From positions 35,305,662 to 35,369,661 of the forward strand of contig CM070604.1 in NCBI GenBank assembly GCA_036346395.1: a stretch of 64,000 nt of DNA. Direction: 5' to 3'. Below are positions 1 through 11,808 of the stretch, piece by piece. Under the pieces are notes generated by a model. The model saw only the letters and a list, made by a program, of their open reading frames with translations. It did not search any database and was not told where the DNA came from. Source of the DNA: Hsuehochloa calcarea. Taxonomy: Eukaryota > Streptophyta > Magnoliopsida > Poales > Poaceae. Positions within the stretch are counted from its first letter, which is position 1. Each line of letters starts with the position of its first letter. A program made the translations under genes and the position numbers.

Positions 1-406
1 TTAACTACCATATTTCAGCATGCTCAAGCTCAACAGTAAATGTTTTATGACAAAATTTGCACAACATAGATCAACTTCAATAGACGAGAATCTAGCTAAG
101 AGAACATTAATACACATCCCCACCAGCAAACAAGAAAGAGACATTAGGATCTCATCACATGTAATAAGCTGATCTTTAAAATAAATGAGTTCAGAAAGAA
201 ACCGAATAGCACATAGTATCAAATTTTAAGGAATTAATAGGACACAAGTACATGGGTGCGATCTTTATCCACAAACACGAGCCATACGATCAGCCGTAGT
301 GGTCGCAAGGACCTCAGATTGCGCAAGGTGGTCCGCGTTGGGTGACCACAGCTTAGCAAGGACCCATGCGCAAGGTAGAGGGAGGCAGGGGAAGCGCTCA
401 TGGCCC
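1..406. other. Non-coding flank left of the Copia nest, probably intronic
   Basis: I see no coding exon on either strand. Bases 1-240 are AT-rich and intron-like. Bases 250-406 are more GC-rich and resemble the sequence resuming at 22249, which fits one target region split by the insertion of Copia O. If the WD-repeat gene to the right is intact, this is part of its long intron after the exon at 23152-23262. Inference only. Confidence 0.4.
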
Positions 407-543
407 TGTTAATGTATATATCCTTGCAATATAGAGTTACTAGTTTATTGTATATGGCGGCAGGTCCATGTAGCCCATGTATGGGTGTGTATATAACCCC
501 TGATAATCAATAGAGAAGGCAATGTTCCATTCTTAATCTAACA
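407..543 (+). repeat. 5' LTR of Copia O
   Basis: 137-bp LTR bounded by TGTTA...TAACA. It contains short GCCCATG-type repeats, also seen in the LTRs of Copia A and B. It matches 14567-14673 plus 22213-22248. Confidence 0.9.
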
Positions 544-555
544 TGGTATCAAAGC
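544..555 (+). other. Primer binding site of Copia O
   Basis: TGGTATCAAAGC immediately after the LTR end matches the 3' end of initiator-Met tRNA at all but one base compared with the usual TGGTATCAGAGC. Confidence 0.85.
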
Positions 556-879
556 CTAAGGTTCGGGTTAGCGACCAAAGCTGGTCCGGCCACTGCCATC
601 CTCGACGTCATCGGTGTGCTACTTTTCTTCCTCTCCCTCTCGTGGTCCGCTTCTCTTCCTGGTTTCACGTCTCCGCCAACCGGATTCGGCTAGATCCGCC
701 AACGATTGGTCGTCTCCCAACCGGATCCGCCGCCGATCCATCGTTGCTTGGCTCTGCTTTGTCACCTAGAGCCCGTCGTCGCCCGACTTTGCGTCCTAGA
801 GCCCGTCGTCGCCTGGCTCTACTTCCTGGAGCTCATCGTCGCCCGACTCTACTTCCTCGCTGAGCCTGTCGCCATCGTT

Positions 880-2147
880 TGGGTCATCTCTGTGACTTGC
901 GTCTATCTACTTTAGTAAGTCAGGGTGTCTTTGGTAGGGTCTCAGTAGACACTGATATGCACTGTACGGGTTGTATGCTTGGCAAGCAACTACAACTGCC
1001 CTATGCTTCCAGTACTTCTAGGTCAAGTTGTCCTTTTGATCTTATTCGTTCTGGTGTCTAGGGACCAGCTCTTTTAGCTTCTAAGGGTGGTCATCATTAC
1101 TATGTCATTTTCATTGATGATCATTCTCGTTATACATGGATCTATTTCATGAGGCATCACTCTCAGCTATTGTCTATTTATCAGTCCTTTGCTCGCATGG
1201 TTCATACTCAGTTCTCCATTGCTATTCGGGTTTCTGTTCTGACTCGCGGGGGGGGCGAGGGTACATCTCCACAACTTTCATCTAATTCCTGATTCTAAAG
1301 GTACCGTCACATCATTGAGACTGCTCCTACCCTCTATTGATTCCTTTGTTCCTTCCCATTTCTGGTCTAAGGTTGTGTTCACTGTTGTATATCTCATCGA
1401 CCTTCAGCCTTTCTCTTGTCTTGAGGAGAAGTGTCCTGGAGAGGCCTTGTTTGGTTTTCCCCCTAATTATGATCATCTCCGTGTTTTTTGTTGCGCCTTC
1501 TATGTTCTTCCACCACGTGAGTGCACTAAGCTGACTCTTCAGTTAATTGAGTGTCTTCCTTGGATACAGTCTTCAGAATAAGGGTTATCGGTGCTATGAT
1601 CCCTCTGCTTGTTGTATTCGCATCTCTCGTGATGTCACATTTGTCGAGGACTGACCTTTCTTCCACACTACCACCACTTCATCCTCCTCTCACAATCTCC
1701 TCTTTTTTCTATCTTCCTCCTATTCCTTCTCCACCTTCCACCTTGTCACCAGTGTACATTGTTCCTCCATATCTTCACTATAGTCGTCTCTTCCAGCCAC
1801 CGACTGTTACTTCTATTCCTGCTCCTTCTGACACTCCAGCCAGTACCACTGAGGTTCTTGCTGATGATCCACAACCAGTTGCACCAAGGTAGGCTTTACG
1901 TGATTGTACTACCATTCCTGCTCCTGACCGATATGGTTTTCCTACTATTGGAGTTGTTTAGGAGCTTTGTACTTATCAGAAAGAAGCCGCTGTCCCTGAT
2001 TGGCAATCAACTATGTTTGAGGAGCTTGCAGCATTAGAGCACACTGGTACCTAGGAGTTTGTTCCCCTACCTTCTCAGACTGTAGCTATCACTTGCAAGT
2101 GGGTTTATAAGGTCAAGACCAAGCCCGATGGTTCAATAGTGCTATAA
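880..2147 (+). pseudogene. Copia O pol fragment: GAG-pre-integrase, integrase and RT start
   Basis: Translation in shifting frames gives the GAG-pre-integrase segment (GHLCDLRLSTL, then CTGCMLGKQLQLPY), the integrase core (GGHHYYVIFIDDHSRYTW), the ERT-type linker with an RHIIETA remnant, and the first RT residues (ITCKWVYKVKTKPDGS). Stops and frameshifts occur throughout, including a G-run near 1248. Gag and protease, expected upstream, are absent, because bases 556-879 hold only a GC-rich leader with no recognisable domain. The reading continues at 6441 after the solo LTR. Confidence 0.85.
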
Positions 2148-2734
2148 GGCTCTGTAACATCCCAATTCTAAGTCTTTGCTTCTAATGTAAGAAAATGAGT
2201 AGAAATTAAAACTTTTATTACATCTTGAAGTCCTTGAACATTTCTGTAATTCTTGTAAAAGAATTATGGAAATCAAAAATCAAAATCCTCAATTGACTCC
2301 AATCAAAAATCTCCCTGGCAAAGATCTTGTGCCAAACCCATGTCAATATTTTTCCTGAGCTCTAGGGATGACTTGTGACACCTCTGAATTATTTCATGAT
2401 TTTTAGCAATTATTTGATAATTTTTGGAGCCAAGTCAAACCAAGTCAAACCTTGTACAAACCCTAACTCAAACTTTCTGGAATTTCTGGAGAAGAATGCA
2501 GTGCATAAACATCTCTGGAAATTTTATGTAAGGTTAATCCTTAAGTCAGCAACCTCCAGTTAAAATTTCATAATTTTTGGAGCTGGTTTGCTACCTCTAA
2601 GAAATCCCCAAAGTCTAGCTCAAAAACTAAAACCAAATCAGTTGAAACTATTCCTTGGGTGCGAGTCAGGCTCGGGCTCGAGCCACTTGACTCGGCCCAG
2701 TCAACTAACTGCACCCGGCGCGGTCGCTCGGGCG

Positions 2735-2990
2735 CGAGCATTGTGGATCGTTGGATCTTAGATCAACGGCTCATGCTGGAGTGAACGTTCGGACCATCCG
2801 AACGTTTTGATCAACGAGAGTCGTAGGATCTTATATCAACGGCCCCTGCTGGAGTGAACGTTCGGATGTCCGAACGTTTCGATCAACGAGAATCGTTGGA
2901 TCTTAGATCAACGGTCTGGATTGAAGTGAACGTTCGGACCGACCGATCGTCCCGTTCATTTGAACCGTCCGATTACGATCCAACGGTGGC
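2735..2990 (+). repeat. Hairpin minisatellite array 1 in solo LTR E
   Basis: About three degenerate units of roughly 75 bp. Each holds the palindrome CGTTCGGA-n-TCCGAACG followed by a second inverted repeat built from CGTTGGATC and GATCAACG. Confidence 0.8.
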
Positions 2991-3869
2991 CGCGTTGTCT
3001 CCTTCCTCGCGTTGAGCAAACGTTGCGTCTGAGTCAAGCCATGGCGTAAGCAGAGGAGAGGGGCGCAGCGTAGGGTCACCTCGGTGACCACCTTTAAACG
3101 GCTCTCTCTGCTCGCATTAATTGCCCGTCGTGCACCGCCCTAAAACGTCCATAGCTCAACTGCTCTCATCGCTCTCAGTGCTTCCATGGCCGGTTTGACC
3201 CGAGGAGATTTATGGCCGTTGCTCTCCTCCATCTCCGCTACTTAAGCTCCATTGTTTCCTCTCTTGGCTTCCTTTAGCATTTCCACAACTCTAGCTAGCA
3301 CCTCAGTGCTTGTTTGAGCTTGATTCATCCGAAACCATTTCGGCCACCATTGCCGAGCTCCAAACTTACGGTGAAGGCGGTACCACAGTGGCTCTCCCTC
3401 TCCAATTCTTGCTCCCTCTGCTCCCTCTTTATTCTCTAAAGCTTAACCCTCGCTCAATTTCACTTATCTTCCTCAGGGCTTGGCTAAATTAGAGATTCCC
3501 CATTTTCGGTCGAAAGCACCACATTCGTCACCGGAGCAGCTCCAACCTCCTCTGTGTTTCTTCCGTGCTCAGGTAGCTCCACTTTAGTCCTTAGATGCTT
3601 GGCACTCGCTTACTTGGACCGCAGCAGAGCTTCTTTGTATTTTTCGTTTTTCGACCATTTTTGGTCACCTCTGTCAACTCCGGCTTGCCGGCGTTTTAGA
3701 CCGCCGCAGCCGCAGTAAATGGTCCCATTGTGTGCGCAAAACTATTGCGGATCCATTTTGGGCCTTAGCTCGCGCCGCTGTGACAAAAGAGTCGCTGGCG
3801 GTGAGCCTCCTTTCGCCGTCGGTTTTTGTCGGACAAAAATAGGCACGAGCGTTTGAACGTAGTTCTCTG

Positions 3870-4260
3870 TGAACCGTAGATCTTTAGATCTACGCCCTAG
3901 GATCGCGTGAACGTTCGGACCATCCGAACGCGTCGATCCATGTGCACCGTCGATCTCTAGATCAACGTCTCAGATTTGAGTGAACGTTCGGACCGCCCGA
4001 ACGCTGCGATCCACATAGACCGTTGGATCCGAGATCAACGGTCCGGTTCGCGTGAATGTTCGGATCGCTCGAACGCTTTGATCCGTGGACCGTTGGATCC
4101 GAGATCAACGGTCTCGATTCAAGTAAACGTTCGGACCGTCCGAACGGTTCGATCCACATGGACCGTTGGATCCAAGATCAACGGTTCCGGTTCGCGTGAA
4201 CGTTCGGACCGCCCGAACGCCTCGATCCACAGCGTTGGATCCAAATCCAACGTTGGAGTG
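3870..4260 (+). repeat. Hairpin minisatellite array 2 in solo LTR E
   Basis: About five units spaced 71-74 bp apart, with cores near 3910, 3984, 4056, 4127 and 4200. Each has the core CGTTCGGACCATCCGAACG or a variant and an adjoining CCGTTGGATC...GATCAACGG inverted repeat. Compensating changes seem to keep some arms pairing. Confidence 0.85.
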
Positions 4261-6440
4261 GTGAGTCGTGCGCGCGCGTTGTGCTCTGTGCGCGTGGGCC
4301 ATCGGATTTCAGATCTCCGGCCCATACTCGTCCACGTCGTTTTAATTTTGGATTTTCCCGAGGAGGATTATTTGTTAACTGAAAAATGCAATTAACTTGT
4401 AAAATGCATAACTATTTCATTTTAATTCCTTTTCGGTTGATTCAAATTTTGTTAGTTATGTTTTTAACTAAACTTTAATCTAAAAATGGTTCTAACCTCA
4501 TTATACCTCCAGAAATTTTTGCGAAGATTTTAGTTGCAATGAATAGTAGCATTTGGGATTTATAAGGCTGAGCAAAATTGTTTCGCTCATATCTTTTGCA
4601 TTAAGAATCCAAATCAATTGGTTCTTGTTGCTAAATTCCTTATAAATCATGCTCTTGCTGCTGTAAAATTTTCTAGGAATTTGGAAAAAGTTTGCTGTTG
4701 AGTCTTGAGTTTTCTTCGTTCTTATCGATTCTTTTTCGCTTTCTCGTTAGGTTCCGAAGAGCACATTGATCACCTGAGTGATCCTCCGCAACATCTTGAA
4801 CAGCAGCAACCAGGCAAGCAGTTTGATCATGTTAATCCCAGTATTTTTCAAGTCTAATATACTGTAGGAATTGATTATCCTCTACTACCTGAGCCTAGGT
4901 TATTTGCTGTGATTTGAGTTCGATGGATGAGCTCTCGTCACTTAGTAGATTGCGATTTGAAATTGCTTAGAAATGCTTAGTTTCGGTAGTAATGGGCGGT
5001 CATCGATTTTGTCGATCTTGATCACACATCAAATTATTACTCCTTTATGTCTAGCACTTGTGCTTTGTTATTTTGTCAAGTCAAAATCTGAAAATAAAAA
5101 ATTGATTTAGACTTGGGCAAGTGGTTGGATGGTGGGTTATTGGGTTTGTGGATGTCTTGCCCAGGTCAACAAGGACCGAACATCTTGTGTCACACTCTCT
5201 AAGCAATTTTGCGTGCTAACCACGCGAGAGGGATATAGGACCTCTCTTGACTTAGTACTTTGGCGTGGGTTAGCTCTGAGTCGCAGGAGGTGGGTTGTGT
5301 GTTGTGTGAAAAAAAAAAAAGAAATTGTGTTATTGTGTTGGGTGTGCGGTGGTGGAGATTCTGGGTAGATTCTCCACCTCGAGGGGCATCGTAGTTGTCC
5401 AAGGCTTTGCTCGTGAGGGGCAGTTGACCGAGACTTTACGGTGACTCCGACACAACGTATGGGTTTCTATCCATACGGGCGACTCGTAGTTAATACATAA
5501 TATTGAAAATATCTCGTAGGACTTAGCGTGCCGGCATACCTAAGAAAGTGTGCTTAATAGCTTGGCAAAAAGGCGGTCTGGCGTGTGGGTACATTGGTAC
5601 ACCCCTGCAGGGATAAAACTATTCGAATAGCCTCGTCCTAGGTTATGGACACGCTTGGTTAGGTTTTGCAAGAGTTAGACTACAACCTTTTAAATTAAAA
5701 TTTGACATGGTTGGTATGAATGGGTAATTCATGCTATTGTTGTGGTGACTATGGGTTTAGTCACTTCCAGGATTGTTGTTGTCATCTATCTATTGTTATT
5801 ATTGTTGACAAGTTGTTATTTGAACATTAAAAACAGCTTTGCCAACCTGCTTTTAAATGTACTACATTATTGCAAATAAAGATTGCTTTATGCCGAAAAT
5901 GAAATATACAGCCTCCACTCAAATAAGCTTGCATATAGCATATGTATAGGTCTGTTATTCTACACGTAAATCTTGCGGAGTACAATTTTTGTACTCATTT
6001 GGTTTGCTTAACTATTTGTTGCAGAGGAGGAAGGTGAGCCCCAAGGGCCTCACTTTTGTGAAATGTGTTGCGGGTTCGACGACTAGCTTGGCGGTCCGGT
6101 CGGTTGCCTTGTGGGGTAAAGGCTCACTGATTGGCTCTTTTGTTATCGCCATCTTATGGTATTTCGCTTCCGCTGTCTATTTAGTTATTTGTATGATTTT
6201 GACCGGTCGACCTCTCTTTTGTAATAACTATCCTTTATTTATATTAACTTCTGGTTTGTTGCTGTGCTTCGGTTCTATGTGAATGAATGGAATTGATGCA
6301 CGAATTTTGTAAAGGGGGGTGTGTACTGCATTTCTGGGAAGTATACATGTCTCGAAGACACGGGTTATTTTGTTTGTAATGCTAGGATCAATTTGTGACT
6401 AAGCATTACAAGCCTAATAATCCGGGGTCCTCACAGGCTC

Positions 6441-6766
6441 GTCTAGTTGCTCGTGGCTTTCAGCAGAGCCAGGGCCACGATTATGATAAGACACTTGCTC
6501 CCGTGCCTCATATGACTATTGTTCGAACCTTGATTGCAGTTGTTGCGATTCGTTCCTGGATTATTTCACAGATGGATGTTAAGAATGCTTTTCTTCAAGA
6601 TGATCTTAATGAGGAGGTATACATGCAGCCACCTCCTGGTGTAGAGGCCCCGTCAGGGTATGTCTGTCGACTTCATCGTGCACTTTATGGTCACAAGCAG
6701 AATCCTCATACTTGGTTTGAACGGTTCGGTTCTGTCATTTGTGTTGTTGGTTTCAGTCCTAGTGAC
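6441..6766 (+). pseudogene. Copia O reverse transcriptase fragment
   Basis: It resumes in the conserved RT block ARLVARGFQQ and continues through MTIVRTLIAVVA, QMDVKNAFL and VYMQPPPGVEAP, up to the ALYG and WFERF blocks. It ends where Copia A is inserted at 6767. The YVDD-bearing palm and the start of RNase H do not reappear on the other side of Copia A and are deleted. Confidence 0.9.
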
Positions 6767-6915
6767 TGTTAGAAAACTAGGGAGACCAATTTTGCTATTC
6801 ACAACTGTGCAGTTTATTCATTTATTGAGAGGTATATATAGACATTGCTGCATGGGCCTCATGGGCTACATGGGCTTCATGGGCTAGATAGAGATAACGT
6901 ACAACACTCTTAACA
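6767..6915 (-). repeat. 3' LTR of Copia A
   Basis: 149 bp bounded by TGTTAGAA and CTTAACA. It includes four tandem 9-bp CATGGGCNN repeats (plus-strand reading) and resembles the LTRs of Copia B. The presumed target duplication GTGAC is at 6762-6766. Confidence 0.85.
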
Positions 6916-6928
6916 CCGCCCTTCAAAC

Positions 6929-7713
6929 TCAAGATGGAAAAGAAGGATCTGATGCACTGAGTTTGAGTAGATGAAGCCGAAGATGTTCTCGAGTCTGAGC
7001 TTTAATCAAGAAATCTGCAACTTGAAACTCTGAGGGAACATACTTGAGGGCAATAGTCGACTGCTGACAATGAGATCGTATGAAAGATGCATCAACACCA
7101 ATATGCTTTGTCAGCTCATACTTGACTGGATCACTGGCAATCTGAATGGCACTTGTATTGTCACAAAAGAGAGGTGTAGGCTTGTCACAATGGACACCGA
7201 GATCAATCAAGAGCCATCGAAACCAAATAATCTCTAAAGTGGTAGCGGCAAGAGCTCAAAGCTCGGCCTCTACACTAGAACATGACACCGTAGTCCGCTT
7301 CTTGGACTTCCAGCAATGAGCGAAATACCAAGAGAGATACAGTAACCAGTGATAGATCGACAATCAGCAGGATCACCCGCCCAAGTGGAGTCGGAGTAAG
7401 CGTGAAGTTGAAGCTGACTTGAACTGGCATAGAACAAATGTCTAAACGCAGTTCCTCTCAAGTATTTCAACACACAAAGAACATGACCATAATGAACCAA
7501 GGTGGAAGCACTGACAAACTAGCTGAGCACATGAATAACATGAGCAATGTCTGGCCTGGTGACGGTGAGATAGCCGAAAGGATCTGTCAGGGGTACACCA
7601 TCTGTAGGTCGAAGCTGCAGGTGAGGCTCCATGGGTGTGGCGATGAGTGCGAGTATCGGTCATCCTGTATGCAGCAAGCAGATCTGAACATAGCGATCTT
7701 TGAGAGAGCAAGA
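6929..7713 (-). pseudogene. Copia A RNase H fragment
   Basis: The minus strand reads the integration/RNase H blocks YGHVLCVLKYLRGT, then YSDSTWAGDPADCRSITGYC, then PLFCDNTSAIQIASDP and ELTKHIGVDASFIRSH, ending before the polypurine tract. Frameshifts split it into several frames. Its upstream RT part lies beyond the solo LTR, at 10946-11740. Confidence 0.87.
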
Positions 7714-7718
7714 GCCAT

Positions 7719-10700
7719 TGTAACATCCCAATTTTCTGTGCTTTAAAAATCTTTGAAATAATTACTAGTTGGAAAAATTCAATATTTGAATTTTTATTGA
7801 ATTTTATTTAAATATTAATATGGACCTTTAGCATCAAAATAATTTAATATGATTAATCCCAACATCAACAATTGTCACAACTATTTTATTTGGGTTCTAT
7901 GTGCTTGGATATATATCCTAGAATTTTCTATAATTGTTCTGAGTTCATTTGCTATTTTCTAATTGCTATTTGGATTTTCTAAATTTTCTAAAATAGAAAA
8001 CCTATTAAAACTCCTCCAAAACAGTGTTGGGCCGAAACCCAACACTATTCCCGCGTGGCCTAGCACTATGCAGCCCAGCTCACCCGCGTGCGCGCGCCGC
8101 CTCTCGCTGACAGGTGGTCCCCGCGTGCCAGTCTCTCTCTCCCCGCGTCGCGCCTCTCTTCTCGCTGACCGTTGGGCCCGGGTGCGTCGTCGTCTCCGAG
8201 CCGCCTTCGTCTTCGCGAGTCCAAAGCCGCGCCGCCATTGTTCTTCTAGAAGCCCTGTCCGGCAAATCAACTTTCCAACTAAAACAATCCCGGAGGATCT
8301 CGCCAAGCTTAGTATTTATCCCTTCCGCATCTTCTCGGATAGCAATCGTATCTTGAATCCGTTTCTATCTCTCGGAACCGGCGGGTCCGTATCAAAATCG
8401 ATTTGGGGATTTCCTATTCCGAATCGCTCGAGCTTCTATAAATAGCGCCTGAGGGTCGCCCCTTCATCCTGAACCCGAAACCCCACTCAATTTCGCCCCA
8501 AGAACCCTAGAGTGGCCGCGATTGCCAGATTTGGTTTTCGGAGCCGAAAACCTAAATCTCTCAATTCCACCGCCGCCGGTGACACCCTACCCCCGTGGAC
8601 TGCACCGCTGACTTCCTCGTCGCAAGAGCTTTCCCGTGCGCCTCTTGGTGACCCCAGAACGTCTTCGGTGATCAACCCCGACAAACGCCGACCTTCGTCC
8701 TCCGCTCCGACGCCAATTCCGGCCAACTCTGTCGTTCTCTGGTGCCAATTCGAGTGTCTCCAGGTGCACAATAGCGAGGGCTACCCAATGCAATCACTTG
8801 CTTCTGTTGAGCCGCCGTTGTCGTGCGCAACCAAGCCATCGCCGTCGTCGAGGTGATGTGGCGTCCCGGTCACGTCCACGTCCCCAGCCATGTCAGCGCA
8901 TGCGTCTGCGTGTCCTCCAGATCATCGCCACGTGTGCACTGACGCGGCAGTCCCGATCCATAACTCTAAGCCCGGCTCGGTGGACTTGGTACACCGTGAG
9001 ACGTGAGACTGACATGTGGGTCCCACATGTCAATTTTCTTTTAATTATTTTATTTCCTGAAATTCCTTCGCTGACGTCAGCATTGCACAATAATCCGATT
9101 TTTCTTTAGAAAAATAATTCAAAAATTCCAGAAAATTCTTTTTAGGGTATTTTCTTTAGATGCAATCTTCCAAAGCCTATCTTTTGCATCCAAACTCCGA
9201 TTGAGGCTATTCAAATTTCTAAATTTATATAAATTCGAGATCTATTTATTTATGATTTTTATTTAATTTTTTGAGTTTGTTTTGCCTCTGTTATCTATTT
9301 GTTTTGTTTATTTGTTTCGTTTGTGAGTAGACGTTAATTCTTTGGGGACTTTTGAAGGAGTGCCTCAAGATCATGATCAGTGCCTAGACCTATTCTCAGG
9401 CAAGTTATACTTTTAATCATGTTGAACCCAGTTTTCAAAATACCTTGATTCAAATTATTGCATTCTATTTCAAGTATTTATTTAAATGCTTTTAGATTTA
9501 GTTATTAATCCAAATTATTATATTCACCTTGTCTATTGTTATGCCATGATCTTTTGTCACCCTAGGTTGGTTCATTATTAGTTGGTTTTATTATAGCACC
9601 ACCGTGGGTTGGTTAGATACAAGTAGATTGCTTAGCCATGCTACGAGTCATCATTTCATGTAAGTTGAAAATATAAACTTGACTAAGTGAATATGGAACT
9701 GTATAATAAAACTATGTGTGTTGTGTGCTATTACTCGTTGATGGCATATGTCGCACTTAACCAACAGGGTTGGAAAAGATTTAGACTGAGGCAAGTGGTG
9801 GATACTATGTGATCGTGAAATTGTGTGAATGGGAATATTGTCTGTGTGACACTTAGTTAGAATTGGAAGTCTTGCCTTGGTCAATTAAGAACTTAACTTT
9901 GTGCGCCATTGAACTGAGCCTTTTGTATGATCACATGCCTGATATGGAACGGACTTAACTTAGTAAGTTATGAACCTTGACATTGACTACTAAGGCAGAT
10001 AAGTTAGGCTGTGTGACAGGGTGGAAGGTGTGTACCGCTGTGTTAGAGTCACATCTATGAGCAGTTCGTCATTTTAAGATCCAACGGTGTGTGCCGTTCC
10101 AAGAGCTGTGCATACAAATTGGACGACAGTAAAGCACATCAGAGTGTCAATGGTTGCGATGAAATTTCTAAAAAAATTTGTTATGGTCAGTGTTGGCCAC
10201 ACTGATTTTTTGTGTAGGTAAAGTGTACAATCTCTGCATAGTGTCAATCAAACTATTCCAATAGCCGCGTCCGCGGTCATAAAATTGCTCAGTGATTTCA
10301 CACATGGGGTAGATTTTTATAAAACATTTGGGAAGGGAGCTGTGTGATCTAAGTCATATGGCTATGTGAATAAACCTATTTAGACTATGTGTCCTTTGTG
10401 AAACCAAACATCAAATTAATATTGTTTATTTGTTTTGAATTATGTTTTCAATCTATTATTTATATTCAATTGCAAATGTTGCATTTATGCAAAATAACCA
10501 CAGAAATCATTCCTTTGGAATAAGCCATCTATAAATTGCATTCTGTGGTATGACTTGCGAGTACAATTGTGTATTCATACTTGCTTCAAACAATCAACAA
10601 AAGTGGAGGAGTCTTCGCCTACATTTGAGGAGTTCTACGAAGGTGCTGATCATTAGGGTCTTGATCCCAGTCAGTTGTCTGTGGTGAATTGATGGGAATC

Positions 10701-10940
10701 CGCTGGAGTTTATTTTCATTCCACTGCTGCTATTTTATCTATTGTTAGCCCTGCGTGGCTTAATAAATGTAAACTCGACCATAAGGTCAAAACCATTATT
10801 TGCTATTCAAATTAATCGTTTATTTCATTAATCATCTTGTGTGGATCGATATTCATCTATGTTGATACTATGCACTAGCGTGATCCTGGACTAGTGCAGA
10901 ATACACAGAGGGTCCAGAATTGCATTTTTGGGTCCCGACA
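7719..10940 (+). mobile_element. Gypsy solo LTR F, 3.2 kb, inside Copia A
   Basis: It starts TGTAACATCCC and ends GGGTCCCGACA, with exact 5-bp duplications GCCAT at 7714-7718 and 10941-10945. There is no PBS, PPT or coding domain inside. A GC-rich U3 region leads into a TATAAATAG box at 8437. It belongs to the same family as the LTR of element C (28605) and solo LTR I (45432), judged by matching start, end and internal blocks. Confidence 0.92.
8437..8445 (+). promoter_or_regulatory. TATA box of solo LTR F
   Basis: TATAAATAG follows a GC-rich region and precedes a CDS-free transcribed leader, as expected for the U3/R boundary. Confidence 0.55.
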
Positions 10941-10945
10941 GCCAT

Positions 10946-11740
10946 CGCCATCAGAATGAACCTCAATACATAGAAAATAGCTCAAAGGCCCCAAATCAGA
11001 CATCATAAATTGTTCACTCAATTTCTTCTTGACAAAAGTCACGTAGTCTGTCATTTCCTGTGATCAGCATATCATCTACATACAGCATAAGGAAATTACG
11101 ACCTTGCTGAGAAGTGTCAATAAACAAGGCAAGCTCATGCTCACTCAGGGTGAAACCAGCAGCTCGAATCACAGAACTGAAACGCTCGAACCAAGCATGA
11201 AGAGCTGCTTGAGACCAGATAAAGCACGCCTAAGGCGACAAACATAGCCTGTAGGAGCCTACACCGGGGGTGGCTACATATAGACCTCATGTGGATCACA
11301 ATGAAGAAAAGCATTCTTAACATCCATCTGAGATATAATCCATGTGCGTACCGCAGCAACTGCAATAAGAGTACGAACTATGGTCATATGAGTAACTGGA
11401 GCAAAAGTCTCATCATAATCTCGACCATAAGCCTGCTGAAAACCTCTTGCAACAAGACGAGACTTGTATCGCTCTACTGACCGCTGCAACTGCAATAAGA
11501 GTACGAACTATGGCCATATGAGCAACTGGAGCAAAAGTTTCATCATAATCTCGACCATAAGCCTCCTGAAAACCTCTTGCAACAAGACGAGCCTTGTATC
11601 GCTCTACTGACCCATCTAACTTGTTCTTTACTTTGTGCACCCACTTGCAAGTGATATGAACAGCTCCAGATGGTAGCGAAACAAGGTCCCAAGTGCATGT
11701 ACACTCTAATGCTATGAGCTCCTCTGTCATAGCCAACTAC
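10946..11740 (-). pseudogene. Copia A reverse transcriptase with internal duplication
   Basis: The minus strand reads HITCKWVHKVKNKLDGS, ERYKARLVARGFQ, RDYDETFAPV, QMDVKNAFLH and then the palm region. A 130-bp segment is repeated in tandem (11358-11487 and 11488-11617), so the ARLVARGFQ block occurs twice. Because 130 is not a multiple of three, the frame is broken. Further stops follow in the palm. Confidence 0.88.
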
Positions 11741-11808
11741 CACTTTGGGACACTAGCAGCCTCCTGATTGGTACTCAACTCGACTACTGCACCTGCACGA
11801 GAAAAGCC

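Larger units (their letters stand above)
2153..6435 (+). mobile_element. Gypsy solo LTR E, 4.3 kb, inside Copia O RT
   Basis: It begins TGTAACATCCC and ends GGGGTCCTCACA, with target duplications GGCTC at 2148-2152 and 6436-6440. The Copia RT reading stops at the left edge and resumes at the right (ARLVARGFQQ). No PBS, PPT or gag/pol lies inside, so it is a solo LTR. Its terminal motifs and internal blocks (for example the TTTGATCATGTT block near 4825 and the 'cattcgaatagcc' region near 5625) match the other chromovirus-type LTRs here. Two arrays of hairpin-forming 72-75-bp repeats (2735-2990 and 3870-4260) help explain its unusual length. Confidence 0.88.

Noticed and set aside
2735..4260. 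CRISPR-like array
   Set aside because: Units are degenerate, lack unique spacers between identical repeats, and lie in a plant LTR with TSDs.
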